From: Epiperipatus broadwayi
Lineage: Eukaryota; Onychophora; Udeonychophora; Euonychophora; Peripatidae
Length of the DNA stretch: 64,000 bases
Assembly (NCBI GenBank): GCA_028023455.1
Contig: JAQFVV010006220.1
Location: forward strand, 10,313,916-10,377,915
Direction: 5' to 3'
Part shown: positions 1-10,700 of the stretch, one piece after another
Numbering within the stretch: the first letter of the stretch is position 1
Layout of the letters: every line of letters begins with the position of its first letter
The notes under the pieces: model-generated
Databases searched by the model: none
The model's input: the letters and a program-made list of their open reading frames with translations, nothing else
Told to the model about the DNA's origin: nothing
Made by a program: the position numbers and the translations under genes

Positions 1-649
1 TATCATGGTGCTTTTAACACTCCCATTTTTGGTGGGGAGAGAGGCTACAATTAGTTCTTGATAATGTTAGTTTAACACATACACACACATATATATATAT
101 ATAAATTTAATTTTTTTTTTGACAATTTTTATTGTTTTAATTTATGTTTATTTCTAGATGGAAGTACAGCTATAAAATGTTAGATTAGTAAGTATTTTTT
201 ATTAAAAGAAATATTTTATTAATTGGAGAAGTAACATTTTATATGATTCCCATGCCTTTCATCCACATATATATATATATCTATATCATTTGACATTGTT
301 GATCATTTCTTATTGCTTCTTCAGTTTCTGTGTGTTTGTTGCACTAAAATCATAGTATCACTTTAAACATGCCTGTTTTGTCTGAAATTGTTACAGCTTG
401 ACTTTTATTTTTATTGGAATTACACTTTTTTTTCACTTCTTGATCCTGTATGCATTGATTGTATATATTCACATAATAGCATTTAATACACTTTTTGTTA
501 TTCACTTTTTTACAATACAATAAATTTTATTTTACTTTTTGATAATATTTCCTTACAGTTTTTTTTTTTATCAGAGCTACAATATTCAAATATATATGAT
601 GACATAATTAATACCTTTAATATAAAAAGAACATACATTATATATTATA
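1..649. other. AT-rich non-coding sequence
   Basis: No gene is visible. It holds (CA)n/(TA)n at about 78-107, another TA run near 268-280 and several T-rich runs. Open frames are short and show no recognisable motif. Confidence 0.7.
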
Positions 650-883
650 TATTGCCAGAAGAGATGATAATAGATGGACAAATCAAATCTTAAACTGGAT
701 TCCAAGAAATTATAAAAGAGCTAAAAAGAGACCACATGTGAGATGGATTATGAAATAATGAAGTATGCAGAGGTGATATAGAGAATATAGGCTAGAGATC
801 GGAGAAGATGGATTGAACTTGGAGGAATCTTCATTCTACAGTAGATTAATAATGGTTGAAAGTGATGATGATGATATAAGATT
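650..883 (+). pseudogene. RTE-type LINE, 3' end of ORF2 with (GAT)n tail
   Basis: Only the last ~70 codons of a non-LTR retrotransposon survive. The translation reads ARRDDNRWTNQILNWIP, then KKRPHVRW, then a decayed stretch ending near RRRWIELGG. This matches the C-terminal signature of RTE-clade reverse transcriptases (RR.DNRWT, RP..RW, W..LG). A (GATGAT)n microsatellite follows at about 862-876; short tandem tails of this kind are normal at RTE 3' ends. The frame has stops. It is a dead, strongly 5'-truncated copy; a better-preserved tail of the same family lies at 43735-43895. Assignment to RTE is from motif memory, not a search. Confidence 0.7.
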
Positions 884-1275
884 TAAAATATCTACATAAT
901 AGAATATGCATAATACAGTTATATTTTAATAAACCTGATAAATATACATATATAAATTTTTTAATAACTTTATAAATATTAACTTTATTGGATTTTTTTA
1001 ATCTCTTAAAATACTGTATATATTTTATATTTTACATATATATATATATAACTTTTAACTATTTATTATTAAATTACCTTTGTCATTTTAGCTATTTTAT
1101 TGTAATTTTATTAGTGCTTTATCTAACTATAATATAATTTCAGATATAATTTGATATTTTTTTTATTTAATTTTATTTTTAACTTTACCTTCTCTTAATT
1201 CTCTAATTTTATAACTAAATATTTTTTAAATTTTCTAATTTTTACTTTTAATAAAAAAGATAATTTTTGCATTAA
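884..1275 (-). mobile_element. PLE 3' untranslated region, truncated copy
   Basis: Read on the minus strand, this stretch matches 10400-10714 plus 11045-11090, the 3' UTR that follows a PLE GIY-YIG reading frame at 10.1-10.4 kb. Its importance is that it lacks the 330-bp H element that splits the copy at 10.7-11.0 kb, so positions 893-960 are the unoccupied target site. It ends abruptly near 1275, where PLE reverse-transcriptase sequence starts on the opposite strand, giving a head-to-head junction. Confidence 0.7.
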
Positions 1276-1289
1276 AAATAATACAGATC

Positions 1290-1800
1290 TGACAAGAGAA
1301 ATAACAATAAATTGGATCAATATAATAATTATAATCTAACAATAGTAAAAAAATAGATATTATATTAACATAACTCTATTATTAATATAAAAAAGCTATA
1401 AAATTATCAGTTAATAGATATGTAAATGATAAAAACAATGGAAATTAATTGTAAAGAAATCCTATTTAAGATTAATAGAATTATTATAAACAAAAAGAAG
1501 AATTATTAATAGTAGGAGTAAGTAGAATGCTGAACAATATGTATATGGAAGAACTAAAAGAATTACTGATAATAAAAATGCTTTAATTTTTATAAAAAGA
1601 TATGTTGATGACTATTCATTTTTTAACAAAAGCCAAGACACGATTTTTTTCTGGAAGATTTTAATTAATTAGATATAAATATAAAATTTACAATAGAAAA
1701 AGAAAATAAATTAGCATACTTAGATATTATATTCATAATCATATATAAATAGTAAATGTAAAAGAAAAATGTATATATATAAACTAATATTGGTAATAAT
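1290..1800 (+). pseudogene. PLE reverse transcriptase remnant
   Basis: A decayed plus-strand frame holds the PLE RT motif C: KRYVDD, with the YVDD codons starting at 1601. After a frame change comes an IKFTIEKE segment and NKLAYLDI at about 1705-1728. A YVDD box followed ~35-40 residues later by KL.YLDI is typical of Penelope-type RTs. Several stops and at least one frameshift are present; no nuclease domain is left. It abuts the left arm of the 1.8-6.1 kb inverted repeat, which may be its terminal repeat in inverted orientation. PLE RT assignment is confident; the subfamily is not. Confidence 0.7.
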
Positions 1801-2455
1801 ATATCTATAAATATAATTCCAAACCGCTTCAAACACTTTTTAGCAAAACATTTTATTTGTACATTTACATACACCTACGTTTCGACTGACCTGCAGTCTT
1901 CTTCAGAGCTATGATATAATGAATAAAATAAAAAACATAACTATATAATAACACCATAAAAAATTTAAACAATAAAAAACTAAAAACAACATAAAATATA
2001 TATATTAAAAAAACTGAAATAAATAATCAAACCCAAATAAAACAATTAATATAAAATAAAATGTAGAACATAAATAGAAAATAAATATAAATTATACATT
2101 TGTATTCCTAACTTTATACATATATACATTCAAGGACAACTATTAATCTAAATATATTATCCATTTTATTATTATTAACAATCTACTAATTATCTCTATT
2201 TTTCTTAAACTTTATGGTTAGTAACTAAAATTCTTTTAATTTTAAATCATATAATATTTGTTATTTTTTTACTTATTCTTCTTTTAAAAATAATATTTTA
2301 TATTAATTATTATTTCTGAATATTTAAAACCTATAAACATTATAATCTTTGAACTTAACCAAGTCTATTTTGATCTTTTAAAAAAACTTTTTTTTTCTTC
2401 AAAAAATTATCTTATACCCTAGCTCTCTATTTACATATTATTTAAACTAAATATA
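1795..2455 (-). repeat. Left arm of large inverted repeat, PLE terminal-repeat-like
   Basis: The outer part (1795-2150) is the reverse complement of 5771-6110, and the inner part (2148-2455) of 2865-3188. Joined, the right-hand pieces match this arm continuously, so the arm is one ~660-bp unit. It carries a hammerhead-like core and lies next to PLE RT sequence, suggesting a PLE pseudo-LTR. Arm-to-arm identity looks roughly 85-90% by eye. Confidence 0.85.
1860..1915 (-). ncRNA. Hammerhead-like ribozyme motif in the PLE terminal repeat
   Basis: On the minus strand the order is CTGAAGA (1900-1906), a GACTG/CAGTC stem with loop CAGGT (in 1884-1899), GAAA (1880-1883), then CGTA. This fits the hammerhead order CUGANGA - helix II - GAAA - very short helix III - UH, as known in PLE terminal repeats. 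One extra A lies between the core and helix II, and helix I pairs poorly (about three pairs visible). Treat as degenerate unless tested. The partner copy at 6002-6045 has lost the G of GAAA. Confidence 0.5.
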
Positions 2456-2690
2456 TATATCCCCTACAATTCTTTATTTATATATTTTTTTTATTTTATA
2501 CACTTTAACTTTTATTATTATTCTATAATTCTCATAAATTTATATTATACTGCTTTATATGTTTATATATATATTCCGTACAACTTTATATACATATATT
2601 TTTTTTTATTTTATACACTTTAACTTTTATTCTTATTCTTATATAATTTTCATAAAATTTTTATTATACTGTTTTATATGTAAATATTAT
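2456..2690 (+). repeat. Two-copy tandem duplication, ~110-bp unit
   Basis: Positions ~2456-2565 and ~2566-2690 are two diverged copies of the same AT-rich unit; both contain TATACACTTTAACTTTTATT. They lie in the spacer between the inner inverted-repeat arms (2148-2455 and 2865-3188). Confidence 0.7.
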
Positions 2691-2864
2691 GCTAAGTTTA
2701 TTAATTTATTTATTATTTTTCTATTATGTAATATCTATAAATATACCCACATTTATACTCCTATTTAACTTAACCATTTTTTATCATCCACAACTCATTT
2801 ATAAACAATTAGCTCTTTACATATTTACCTCTATATATCTTATTTAATAACTATATCTATATAT

Positions 2865-3188
2865 TTATTTAGTTTAAATAATATGTAATAGAGGGGAGCT
2901 AGGGTATAAGATAATTTTTGAAAAAAAAAAAACATTTTTTTAAAAGATCAAAATAGACTTGGTAAGTTCAAAGATTATAATGTTTATAGGTTTTAAATAT
3001 TCAGAAATAATAATAAATATAAAATATTATTTTTAAAAGAAGAATAAGTAAGGAAATAAAAAAATATTATTTGATTTAAAATTAAAAGAATTTTAGTTAC
3101 TAACCATAAAGTTTAAGTTTATGAAGAATAGAGATAATTAATAGATTGTTAATAATAATAAAATGGATAATATATTTGGATTAATAGT
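2865..3188 (+). repeat. Right arm of large inverted repeat, first part
   Basis: Reverse complement of 2148-2455. It breaks off at GGATTAATAGT (ending 3188) and resumes at 5771 (GTTGTC...), exactly where the left arm reads straight through. The break is due to the insertion at 3189-5770. Confidence 0.85.
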
Positions 3189-5770
3189 GAAACAGTAAGA
3201 TTCGTATTCGAATCTTAAGTTTCACCTTTTTCTGTCGTCTCTCACTGACCTGTCTATCCCGCCCAAATTTAAACTTTTTGATATCGAATTGTGTGTGTAA
3301 CAATATTAAAAATGTATAAATATATGTAGAATTCAGCATAAACACGCACACATTTTGATCTCAAATTAAAGGCAATAAATAGGGATAAAATAATATAATT
3401 TAGATTTCTTTTAGTTATATAAAAATGTATAATTTTAATCATTTATTTTGCATTATAAAGTTCGTATTTATTGCTTTGTTTAAATTTCGTTTAATAATAA
3501 TTCTAAAAATATCTGATGTAATATTTAATTAAAAGTTAAAATAATCTTATGTTCCCTTTTTGTTTTTGAAATTTAAAAGCATTCGGTCAGTGATAGATAA
3601 TAGATTAATTAAAGAAAAATTCCCCAAAATTAATTAGTAAATGTAAAATGTAAACAATAGAACGGCAGCTTTCTTTAATTAAAAACAAACTAAATGCATT
3701 GATTATCCTCAGGGCAGATTAAGTAGAACCTAAAAATATCTTAACAAAAATGTGAAAGATCAAGATAAAAAAAGAGGCCATCTTAGACTTGCTGGAGACA
3801 TTCACTTAAACTTTAGCTTTGCTCTCGATCACTGAGAGTCTCCAAAAATATAAAAATAATTTGTTCCTGCCAAGGTATGACCGAGTAAAGCACCTAGATT
3901 ATTCTCCACCGGGAGACGGCCTATCGGATGCTGAACTTTCCATTGCCTGTCATAAATCCACCATGATCTGTTGCCTGAAATAAATGAAAAAGCTGCTGCT
4001 GCCATGAAATTAAATGAATATCTTAATACAAGAAAGAATTGCCACTCGTGAACTTTTTGCTGCTGTGAAAGTAAAATGAAACGTCTAAATACAAGAAAGA
4101 ATTGCCACTCATACACTATTTGCTAGTTAACCAATGGACTCGGAAAACTTCTTATAAAACAGGTACCTGTCTGTATTCAAACTCTAGAGTACTCTAATAA
4201 TATGCTATAGCTCTTCATAATACTTATCTAAATTATAAAATGTAAAAACTACCATATGTATAGCTAAAATTGAATAATTAATGTAATGTGTAAATGTATC
4301 TAATAATCTAGCTTACCTCACTCTATCTTTCTTGGATGCGTATTTCTATAATCTACATTTTTATCTATAGTTATTATTTAATTATTGCATGCTCATAATT
4401 GTCTCAAATTTCAAAGTTTAAATCTATGATCGCTTAAAACAATGAATGCGTGTCCAATTTTCATTAACATTTACTTTCCTAAATAATTTTACTTTCATAT
4501 AAATCGACACGCATTCAGTGCATCATTATTGTAATGCAGGGTCTACTACTTCGCAAATGGCTGGCATATTAGTTGTAATAACTCCCAGTTTATATATATT
4601 GTATTTATTAAATCTAATGAATAATTCTAGAAAATCCCATTTCTTAGAGAGTCGCCAGAGTTCTTGAGTAAATGTTGGTAATGTAGGGCCAAGTCAGAAA
4701 TCTACTTAAATCTCATCATAACCATTTATACAGTAAACATGTGTTACGTTTTAGAGACGCGATGATCTATTCCGCTGTAAATATTCCGGATTCTTCAGGG
4801 TTGAAATTAACCCCAGTTGTCCTACACAAGCGGGCATAATGGGTGCTCCTGTAGGACTTGACAATGTCATGCAGCCAGCCGGCAAACTGCGACACGGAGC
4901 TTGTCCCTGGTTAGCGTATGTGACACCTTACTTCGCGGGCCGACGGCAGAGACCAGCCCGAACTCTTATAAACCCTTCGCGGCATTGCGTTTCAATATAT
5001 GCCACTCCATATCGCCTTTCTAGTGTACCCGTGTTCCTTTGCTTAATTTATTATTCTATATATCGTCCGCCTCTGCCTTATCTGCATAATTCACTCTCAA
5101 ATAAATGCTTGCCCTTAGTTATAAATAAATATTTTAATTAAATAAATATCTGTCTGCCATTACTCTTATAACCCATACTTTAGACTCTTGCATTGCAAAG
5201 GTATAAATTCCCCAAGGCATGCATTAGAAATACTCACTCGAGAATTTTAGGTAGCTAGATTATGCTTTCAAATAAATGTATTTCTTTTGTAAACATTACA
5301 GTATCGGAAATACTGCTACTGAAATCCTCAATATAAAATAATGTCTAAATAAATAAATGTACTCTTTAAAATATAATTATGTCGCAAATTCCGCTACTGA
5401 AGCTTTCAATCCCTAAAATATTATTAGTCAATGTTTTATTTAAATGTATTAATAAATAATTTCAAACTATATGTCTGCAGTTAGGTTTCATTTATTCGAT
5501 ACCCATTCTATATAATATTTCCTCGATTATGTAAATATGAATGTTTAATTAATATTAGTTTGGTTATTGGCTAACTCGAGAAAAAATCATGAATCTCTTG
5601 CATCTCCCTGACCACCGTGCCTAAGGAAATATTTACTAATGTCCACAGATGTTGTTTCGTGGATTGATTGTGGAACCGAAACTGTTCACTCGACCACGGG
5701 GCTTCACCTCATGGCTGCGTTCTGTATGGGCACTGCACTTGTTTACGAGTCACCGTTTCTGACGTACAAT
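3189..5770. mobile_element. 2.58-kb insertion of unidentified type
   Basis: Its limits come from comparison with the uninterrupted left arm. Only GT is shared by both junctions, so any target duplication is at most 2 bp or has decayed. Near the ends, GAAACAGTAAGATTCGTA (3189-3206) and the reverse complement of 5744-5759 (GAAACGGTGACTCGTA) are similar and may be imperfect terminal inverted repeats. The interior is clearly richer in GC than its surroundings, above all 4780-5010. That part has a TATA-like CTTATAAACC near 4964 and AATAAA-type signals near 5100-5140, so a decayed LTR is another possibility. A ~60-bp direct duplication lies at 4024-4111. The two longest frames (minus 3829-4116, plus 4839-5141) show no recognised domain. 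Confidence 0.6.
4024..4111. repeat. Short direct duplication, ~60-bp period
   Basis: AATACAAGAAAGAATTGCCA occurs at about 4026 and again ~60 bp later, with similar flanks. It lies inside the 3189-5770 insertion. Confidence 0.7.
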
Positions 5771-6110
5771 GTTGTCATTGGATGTATATATGTATAAAGT
5801 TAGGAATACACATGCATAATTTACATTTATTATCTATTTATGTTGTACATTTTATTTTATATTAATTGTTTTATTTGGGTTTGATTATTTATTTCAGTTT
5901 TTTTAATATATATATTTTATGTTGTTTTTAGGTTTTTATTGTTTAAATTTTTTGTGTTGTTATTATATAGTTATGTTTTTTATTTTATTTTGTTCATTAT
6001 GTCATAGCTCTGAAGAAGACTGCAGGTCAGTCAAAACAGGTGTAGGTATATGTACAAATAAAATGTTTTGCTAAAAAGTGTTTGAAGCAGTTTGGATAAA
6101 TTGTATTTTT
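5771..6110 (+). repeat. Right arm of large inverted repeat, second part
   Basis: Reverse complement of 1795-2150. It includes the partner of the hammerhead-like motif at 6002-6045, where CTGAAGA (6010-6016) and the stem are kept but GAAA has become AAAA. Past the arm, a T-rich stretch ending in TTTTTAG near 6114 resembles a splice acceptor; PLEs are known to carry introns near the 5' terminal repeat, but no coding frame follows clearly. Confidence 0.85.
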
Positions 6111-7439
6111 AGGATATTATGGCAAAAATAAAGAAAAGTGTGATTTTAATAATATATCTAATTGTTATATAAATATTGACAAAAAATGCAAAATAACTAT
6201 TACGATTCAAGAGTGTATCAGGCTATAAATTATTACTCAAAGATAGAAATTTATGATAACCAAATAGACAATAAATAAAGAATTCTAATAATTGTCCAAA
6301 AAGGATTATAAAAATAATAATAAAGATATATGTGGGAAAAAGTAAATATATAGATATAAAAATTTATAATAGCAACATAAATAAAATTATTCATAAAATT
6401 AATAAAAAATTAATAATATAATAAACTTTAATAAATGAAAAAAAAAATGTATTAGATAAGAAATACATCAAAAATATTGAGAAGAATTATTCCTTCTTGT
6501 GTTAGTTTCAGGACAGCGTAATTTTTAAATGTGAATTTTTTAACTAGATTACAATTTATTAAACTTAGTAAAAGATTTGCATTCATTAAATGATTAAAGT
6601 AACAACTTTAAATAATAATATGAGTATTTAATGTTTACTAGGGATAGTTGTAAAAGAGAAAAAGTATTAAAATAAAATAAATAATAATTTTTCCTCTCTC
6701 TTTAGTAATTTTATTTATTTGTTTGTTTTTTAAAAAAATAAAATTAAAAAAAAAAAGAAATAAATAATATTTTTAAAAAGTGTTTATTATCAAGATATTA
6801 AGATTATTTTTTAGAAGAGCAAAAATAATTATTTATCAGTTAATTAAAAGGAGTTAGGATTTTTTTCTTTTCTCTGTCTAAAAAAATGAAGTATTTTCCA
6901 AATCAATGTATAAATAGAATATTGTGTTTCAAGTAATTAAGGAAGAAAAACAACAATAGTTTGGGGTTTTTATCTAAGAAGAAATTAAGAATTTTCAATT
7001 AGATATAAATTGATTTTGTTTTTGTGATAAAAAAAGAGATAGTCTTTTTGTAAAAAGAAGCTATAATTAATTAAGGCTTAATGATGTCATTTTTGATAGT
7101 TCTGTGATTCGATGGATATTAAGGTTTTCAAAAGTTGGTGTGTTCAGGAGAAAGCACAGCCTTCACTATCAATTCAGTTATAGTGAGGTAAGGAGTGAGT
7201 AGCTAAGTCTGGTATAACCTCACTTCAATACTAATTTTAAAAAGTTTTTTTAGCATCAATATAATAAAATATGGAGTTTCAAGAATCATGTACTAAACTT
7301 TAGCTAAAAGCTGAACCAATTTGACAAGAAGGAATATAGAAGGAAAATACTCCTGGAAGAAATTTTGCACAAACCTTATGTATTAATTCCTTCAAAATCA
7401 TGACTGTCTCAGCTTATGTTAACTTGACATGAAAATTAT
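6111..7439. other. AT-rich non-coding sequence
   Basis: A short frame just after the repeat arm (about 6110-6240) may be PLE leader sequence but has no motif I recognise. The rest is A- and T-rich without ORFs of note. Confidence 0.5.
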
Positions 7440-7830
7440 TAAAGTAGAAACTTGGAGCTACAAGAAGAAAAGGCTAATCTAAAGAGAAAGAATTATTAAT
7501 CTGAAACTTGTATTAATCTGACAATAAGATAACTGTTAAACTGAAATCTGGAGTTACAACAAAAGAAAAAGTTAAATGGAAGAACTGTATTGAAAAGAAT
7601 TGTTAAACTGAAGCCTATGTTAATCTGAAACAAAAATATTTGTCAATCTAAAACTTGGAATTACAAAAAGAAAACTAAATGGAATAACTTTTAATAAAAT
7701 GAATTATTAAAGTGGAAATCTGTATTTATCTGAAATAAAAAAATTATTAAACTGGAAACATGAAGCTACTAGAAGGAAAGGCTAATCTGAAAGGGAATAA
7801 TTGTTAAACTGAAATCTGTAATTACAAAAG
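7440..7830. repeat. Diverged minisatellite, ~105-bp unit, ~3.5 copies
   Basis: Units begin near 7455, 7560, 7665 and 7770. Each carries versions of TTAAACTGAAA-TCTG and GGAGCTAC/GGAATTAC. Sub-repetition of the TTAAACTGAAA word suggests an older, shorter unit. Confidence 0.75.
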
Positions 7831-8458
7831 TAGAACTAAAAGAATTAAAGTCCAAGTAAAAACAAAACTGAGATATTACAATGTTTACACATTTATATTA
7901 CAAATATTATTTTATAGGGGAAGTATTAAATAGATATAATGTACAATTTTTTTTATAATTTTGTTGAAATATTTTTTTTCTTTTATTAGATGAGTATGTG
8001 TGTAGGACATCTCATTTGCAAAAGAAAAAGGGGAGAAAGTTTTGAATTAAATTTTTTTTTATTGTGAAATTTTTTTAGGAGGTTTGATTATTTTATAGGG
8101 AAATAACTCATTTAGATTAAATGAGTTATTATTTAAAAGAGTCATAAGGAAATAATTATATGTGTTATATGATATTATATATAGATTGTTCAATAAGTAA
8201 ATTTTTAGATTTGTCATATTATTTTCTGAGTTTTTATTCTTTTATTAATTTAATTTTCTTAAATAATTGTTTAAAAAATGATAGTTTCTGAAATTATTTT
8301 TCATTGTTGTCTTTATTTTTCTAGAGCTGCATACATGAGTGATTTCATTAAAGAGTTGTAGTATTTAAGATATTTGCAGGTTATTCCATTAAAGTTATTT
8401 AGTATTAGAATAGATTGTTTATATGTCTATATTCTCTTGTTCACAATCACAGTTTCTA
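7831..8458. other. AT-rich non-coding sequence
   Basis: Nothing identifiable. An acceptor-like TTTATTTTTCTAG near 8311-8323 opens a short frame that stops within 12 codons. Confidence 0.5.
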
Positions 8459-9508
8459 CTTATTTTTTGAAAATAAGACTGAGTCTTATATTAATTTTTG
8501 CTCCAAAAGACACCATATGGTTTATATTCAGATGATATCTTATTTTTTCATGTACAAAAAGTTACATTTATTCAAATACAAAAATGTATATTTATTTAAG
8601 TACCTTTTTTGTATTCACCAGAATAGCTTTTTTTTGTACTCATCTCATCAGGGAATAAAAAAAATTATTCCATTTAAATTTACCATTAAATCTAGTGTTA
8701 ATTGAAGACTTATGAGATAAGAGCAGTAACAAAAATGATTACAATTAAAAATGTTTGTCAACACAAAAGTAACAAAAAACTGCAGGCACAAAAATTCAGA
8801 AAATGTTTCTGTATTTCACACGTACATTAAGTACATTCATTACAACCCGCAGCATATTGAATTATGATGATTTGTGTATGACACAACCACATCCATCCAT
8901 CCATTATCAAATGCACATATTGTAAATATTTTCCAAATTACTTGTAAATTTTTTTTAGGAGAAAGATAGATGATTTAACTTATGCTAACTTTGATTATTA
9001 AAATCATTTCCACTATTTTAAAAAAGTCTTTAAGAAAAAATGTTTAAGAAATCAACTAATTTTTCTTTTATCTCAAATATTTATAAGCTAATATGATGAA
9101 ACTCTAAAATCAAATCAAGCATTCTAAATCTAAGTATTAAATATAAATAAAATAAGAACCTAAAAATACATAAATGAAATTGTAAATTGTCCAATATACT
9201 AGCTTGTGGTAGATAAATTATTTCTCTATTTAGGTAGAATTACATTTATCTGAAAATGGCTAATGGGAAAATACAAAAGAACCATATAATTTATAATATC
9301 ATTTATTTAAAGTATTAATATCAATAATATTGTTTATTTATACATTCATTACTTTATAATTCAATATATCCATCCTTTGTTTCAATGGGCAGACAAGCTA
9401 TCTATCTGGATGATGATCTTAACTACGGCTTATATTTGAAGTAGGGCTTCTGAAAAATTATGCTAATGTTTATTTTCTGAATTAGGTCTTATTTTCAAAG
9501 AAACACTG
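8459..9508. mobile_element. Non-autonomous TIR element, copy 1 (TA-flanked)
   Basis: About 1.05 kb, with imperfect terminal inverted repeats ending in GAAAATAAGAC: CTTATTTTTTGAAAATAAGAC at the left and CAGTGTTTCTTTGAAAATAAGAC (reverse complement) at the right, both next to TA (8457-8458, 9509-9510). The whole length matches 55697-56772. No transposase frame is visible, so it would have needed an enzyme in trans. TA duplication suggests Tc1/mariner-like mobilisation; this is inference. Confidence 0.75.
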
Positions 9509-10091
9509 TAGAGTTCTTGTGATTCCAAGCTGATTCAGATAATACTGATGTTTTCAATATATAGATGTGGCTATATATATATGTTAACATTCTGAGAATT
9601 CTCTGGCTAGCACAAATGTAAACATCCCTTTTAAACTTAACAAAATTTACTTTATTTTATAATAACCAATTTATAGATGGCAATATTCTCAAGGTGTCAG
9701 ATAGCAAAGGAGTATTAATGAGGATTAGCATGATATCCAAACCCCAGATTTTTTAATGTTTATTATTGTAGATATTTTTAGCACTGTAAATATTGACAAG
9801 TTCTTTTATATTACGCCTTAAGATTGGCATTGTTTGTAAGATGATTATCTAGATTTTATCGAGTACTTTTTTTAATTCCAATTACAAGGGACAACTTTTA
9901 TTCATTGATTCTCTTAATACTTAATGCTGGTAATGCTATATTATGCTTAATATTACTTATAATGGTTCATTTTCTAATACTAACTCTTAGATCACTGACA
10001 ATAATTTTTGGGATGTATTCTATCACTTCACTATCACCCCCATGATCACTATATTTCATACTCTTATAATATAGAAAATAACATAAATGCA
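9509..10091. other. Non-coding sequence
   Basis: No gene or repeat recognised. Confidence 0.5.
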
Positions 10092-10369
10092 GTATATAAA
10101 ATAAAATATAAAAATGTCAGACATAAACTATCAAATGCAATTATGTACATAAGACTGAATTTAATTTATAAAAAGTTAATCCAATACATATGTGATAAAA
10201 GATTACCTATTTGTTTGCATTAAATAGTCAGGGAATAAATTTGAAAAAGATGGCATAAAAATCATTTATTATACTAATAAAGATCTGAAAAATTAAAGAA
10301 GCTATTGTAATTAAAAATATTAAACCAAGTTTAAATCAAGACTTGGGCATGAAAACATTATTTATATAA
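10092..10369 (+). pseudogene. PLE GIY-YIG endonuclease C-terminal fragment
   Basis: The frame starts with VYKIKYKN, like the (G)VYKI.C.NC start of PLE GIY-YIG domains, with the YIG segment apparently deleted. RHKLSNAIMYIR follows, like the conserved R.R...H...I helix. After a frame change it ends EAIVIKNIKPSLNQDLG and stops at 10367-10369. EAI.I....PSLN.D.G is a common C-terminus of PLE nucleases. The catalytic Glu lies in EAI. Stops and frame changes make it a pseudogene. The 3' UTR that follows is shared with 884-1275. Confidence 0.65.
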
Positions 10370-10700
10370 AATTTAATTTTATATAACTTGAATAGATAAA
10401 TGTAGGGATTAAAAACTTTTTTTGAGAAGGGAGTATTTATATGAAGTAAAAGTTAGAAAAGTTTAAAAAGTGAGTTACAAAATTTGAGCATTAAGAGAAG
10501 ATAAGATTAAAAATAAAATTAAATAAATATATATATTATAATTAGGTAATGTATAAATAAATAATTAAATTGATAAAAATATTAAGTATAAAATATTTAT
10601 AGTATTGTTTATAAAGATTTAGTTAAAAGTAAAAAAATAAAATTAATATTTATAAATTATTAAAAAAGTTTTATATGTATATTTATTGGATTTATTAAAA

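Noticed and set aside
2559-2768. Open frames in AT-rich DNA, here and at about ten similar places (for example 17670, 24444, 43345, 45413)
   Set aside because: They are rich in Ile, Tyr, Phe, Leu and Lys encoded by A/T runs, have no motif and no consistent context; chance frames.
7440-7830. CRISPR-like array of regular repeats
   Set aside because: Units are diverged and contiguous, with no unique spacers; a eukaryotic minisatellite.
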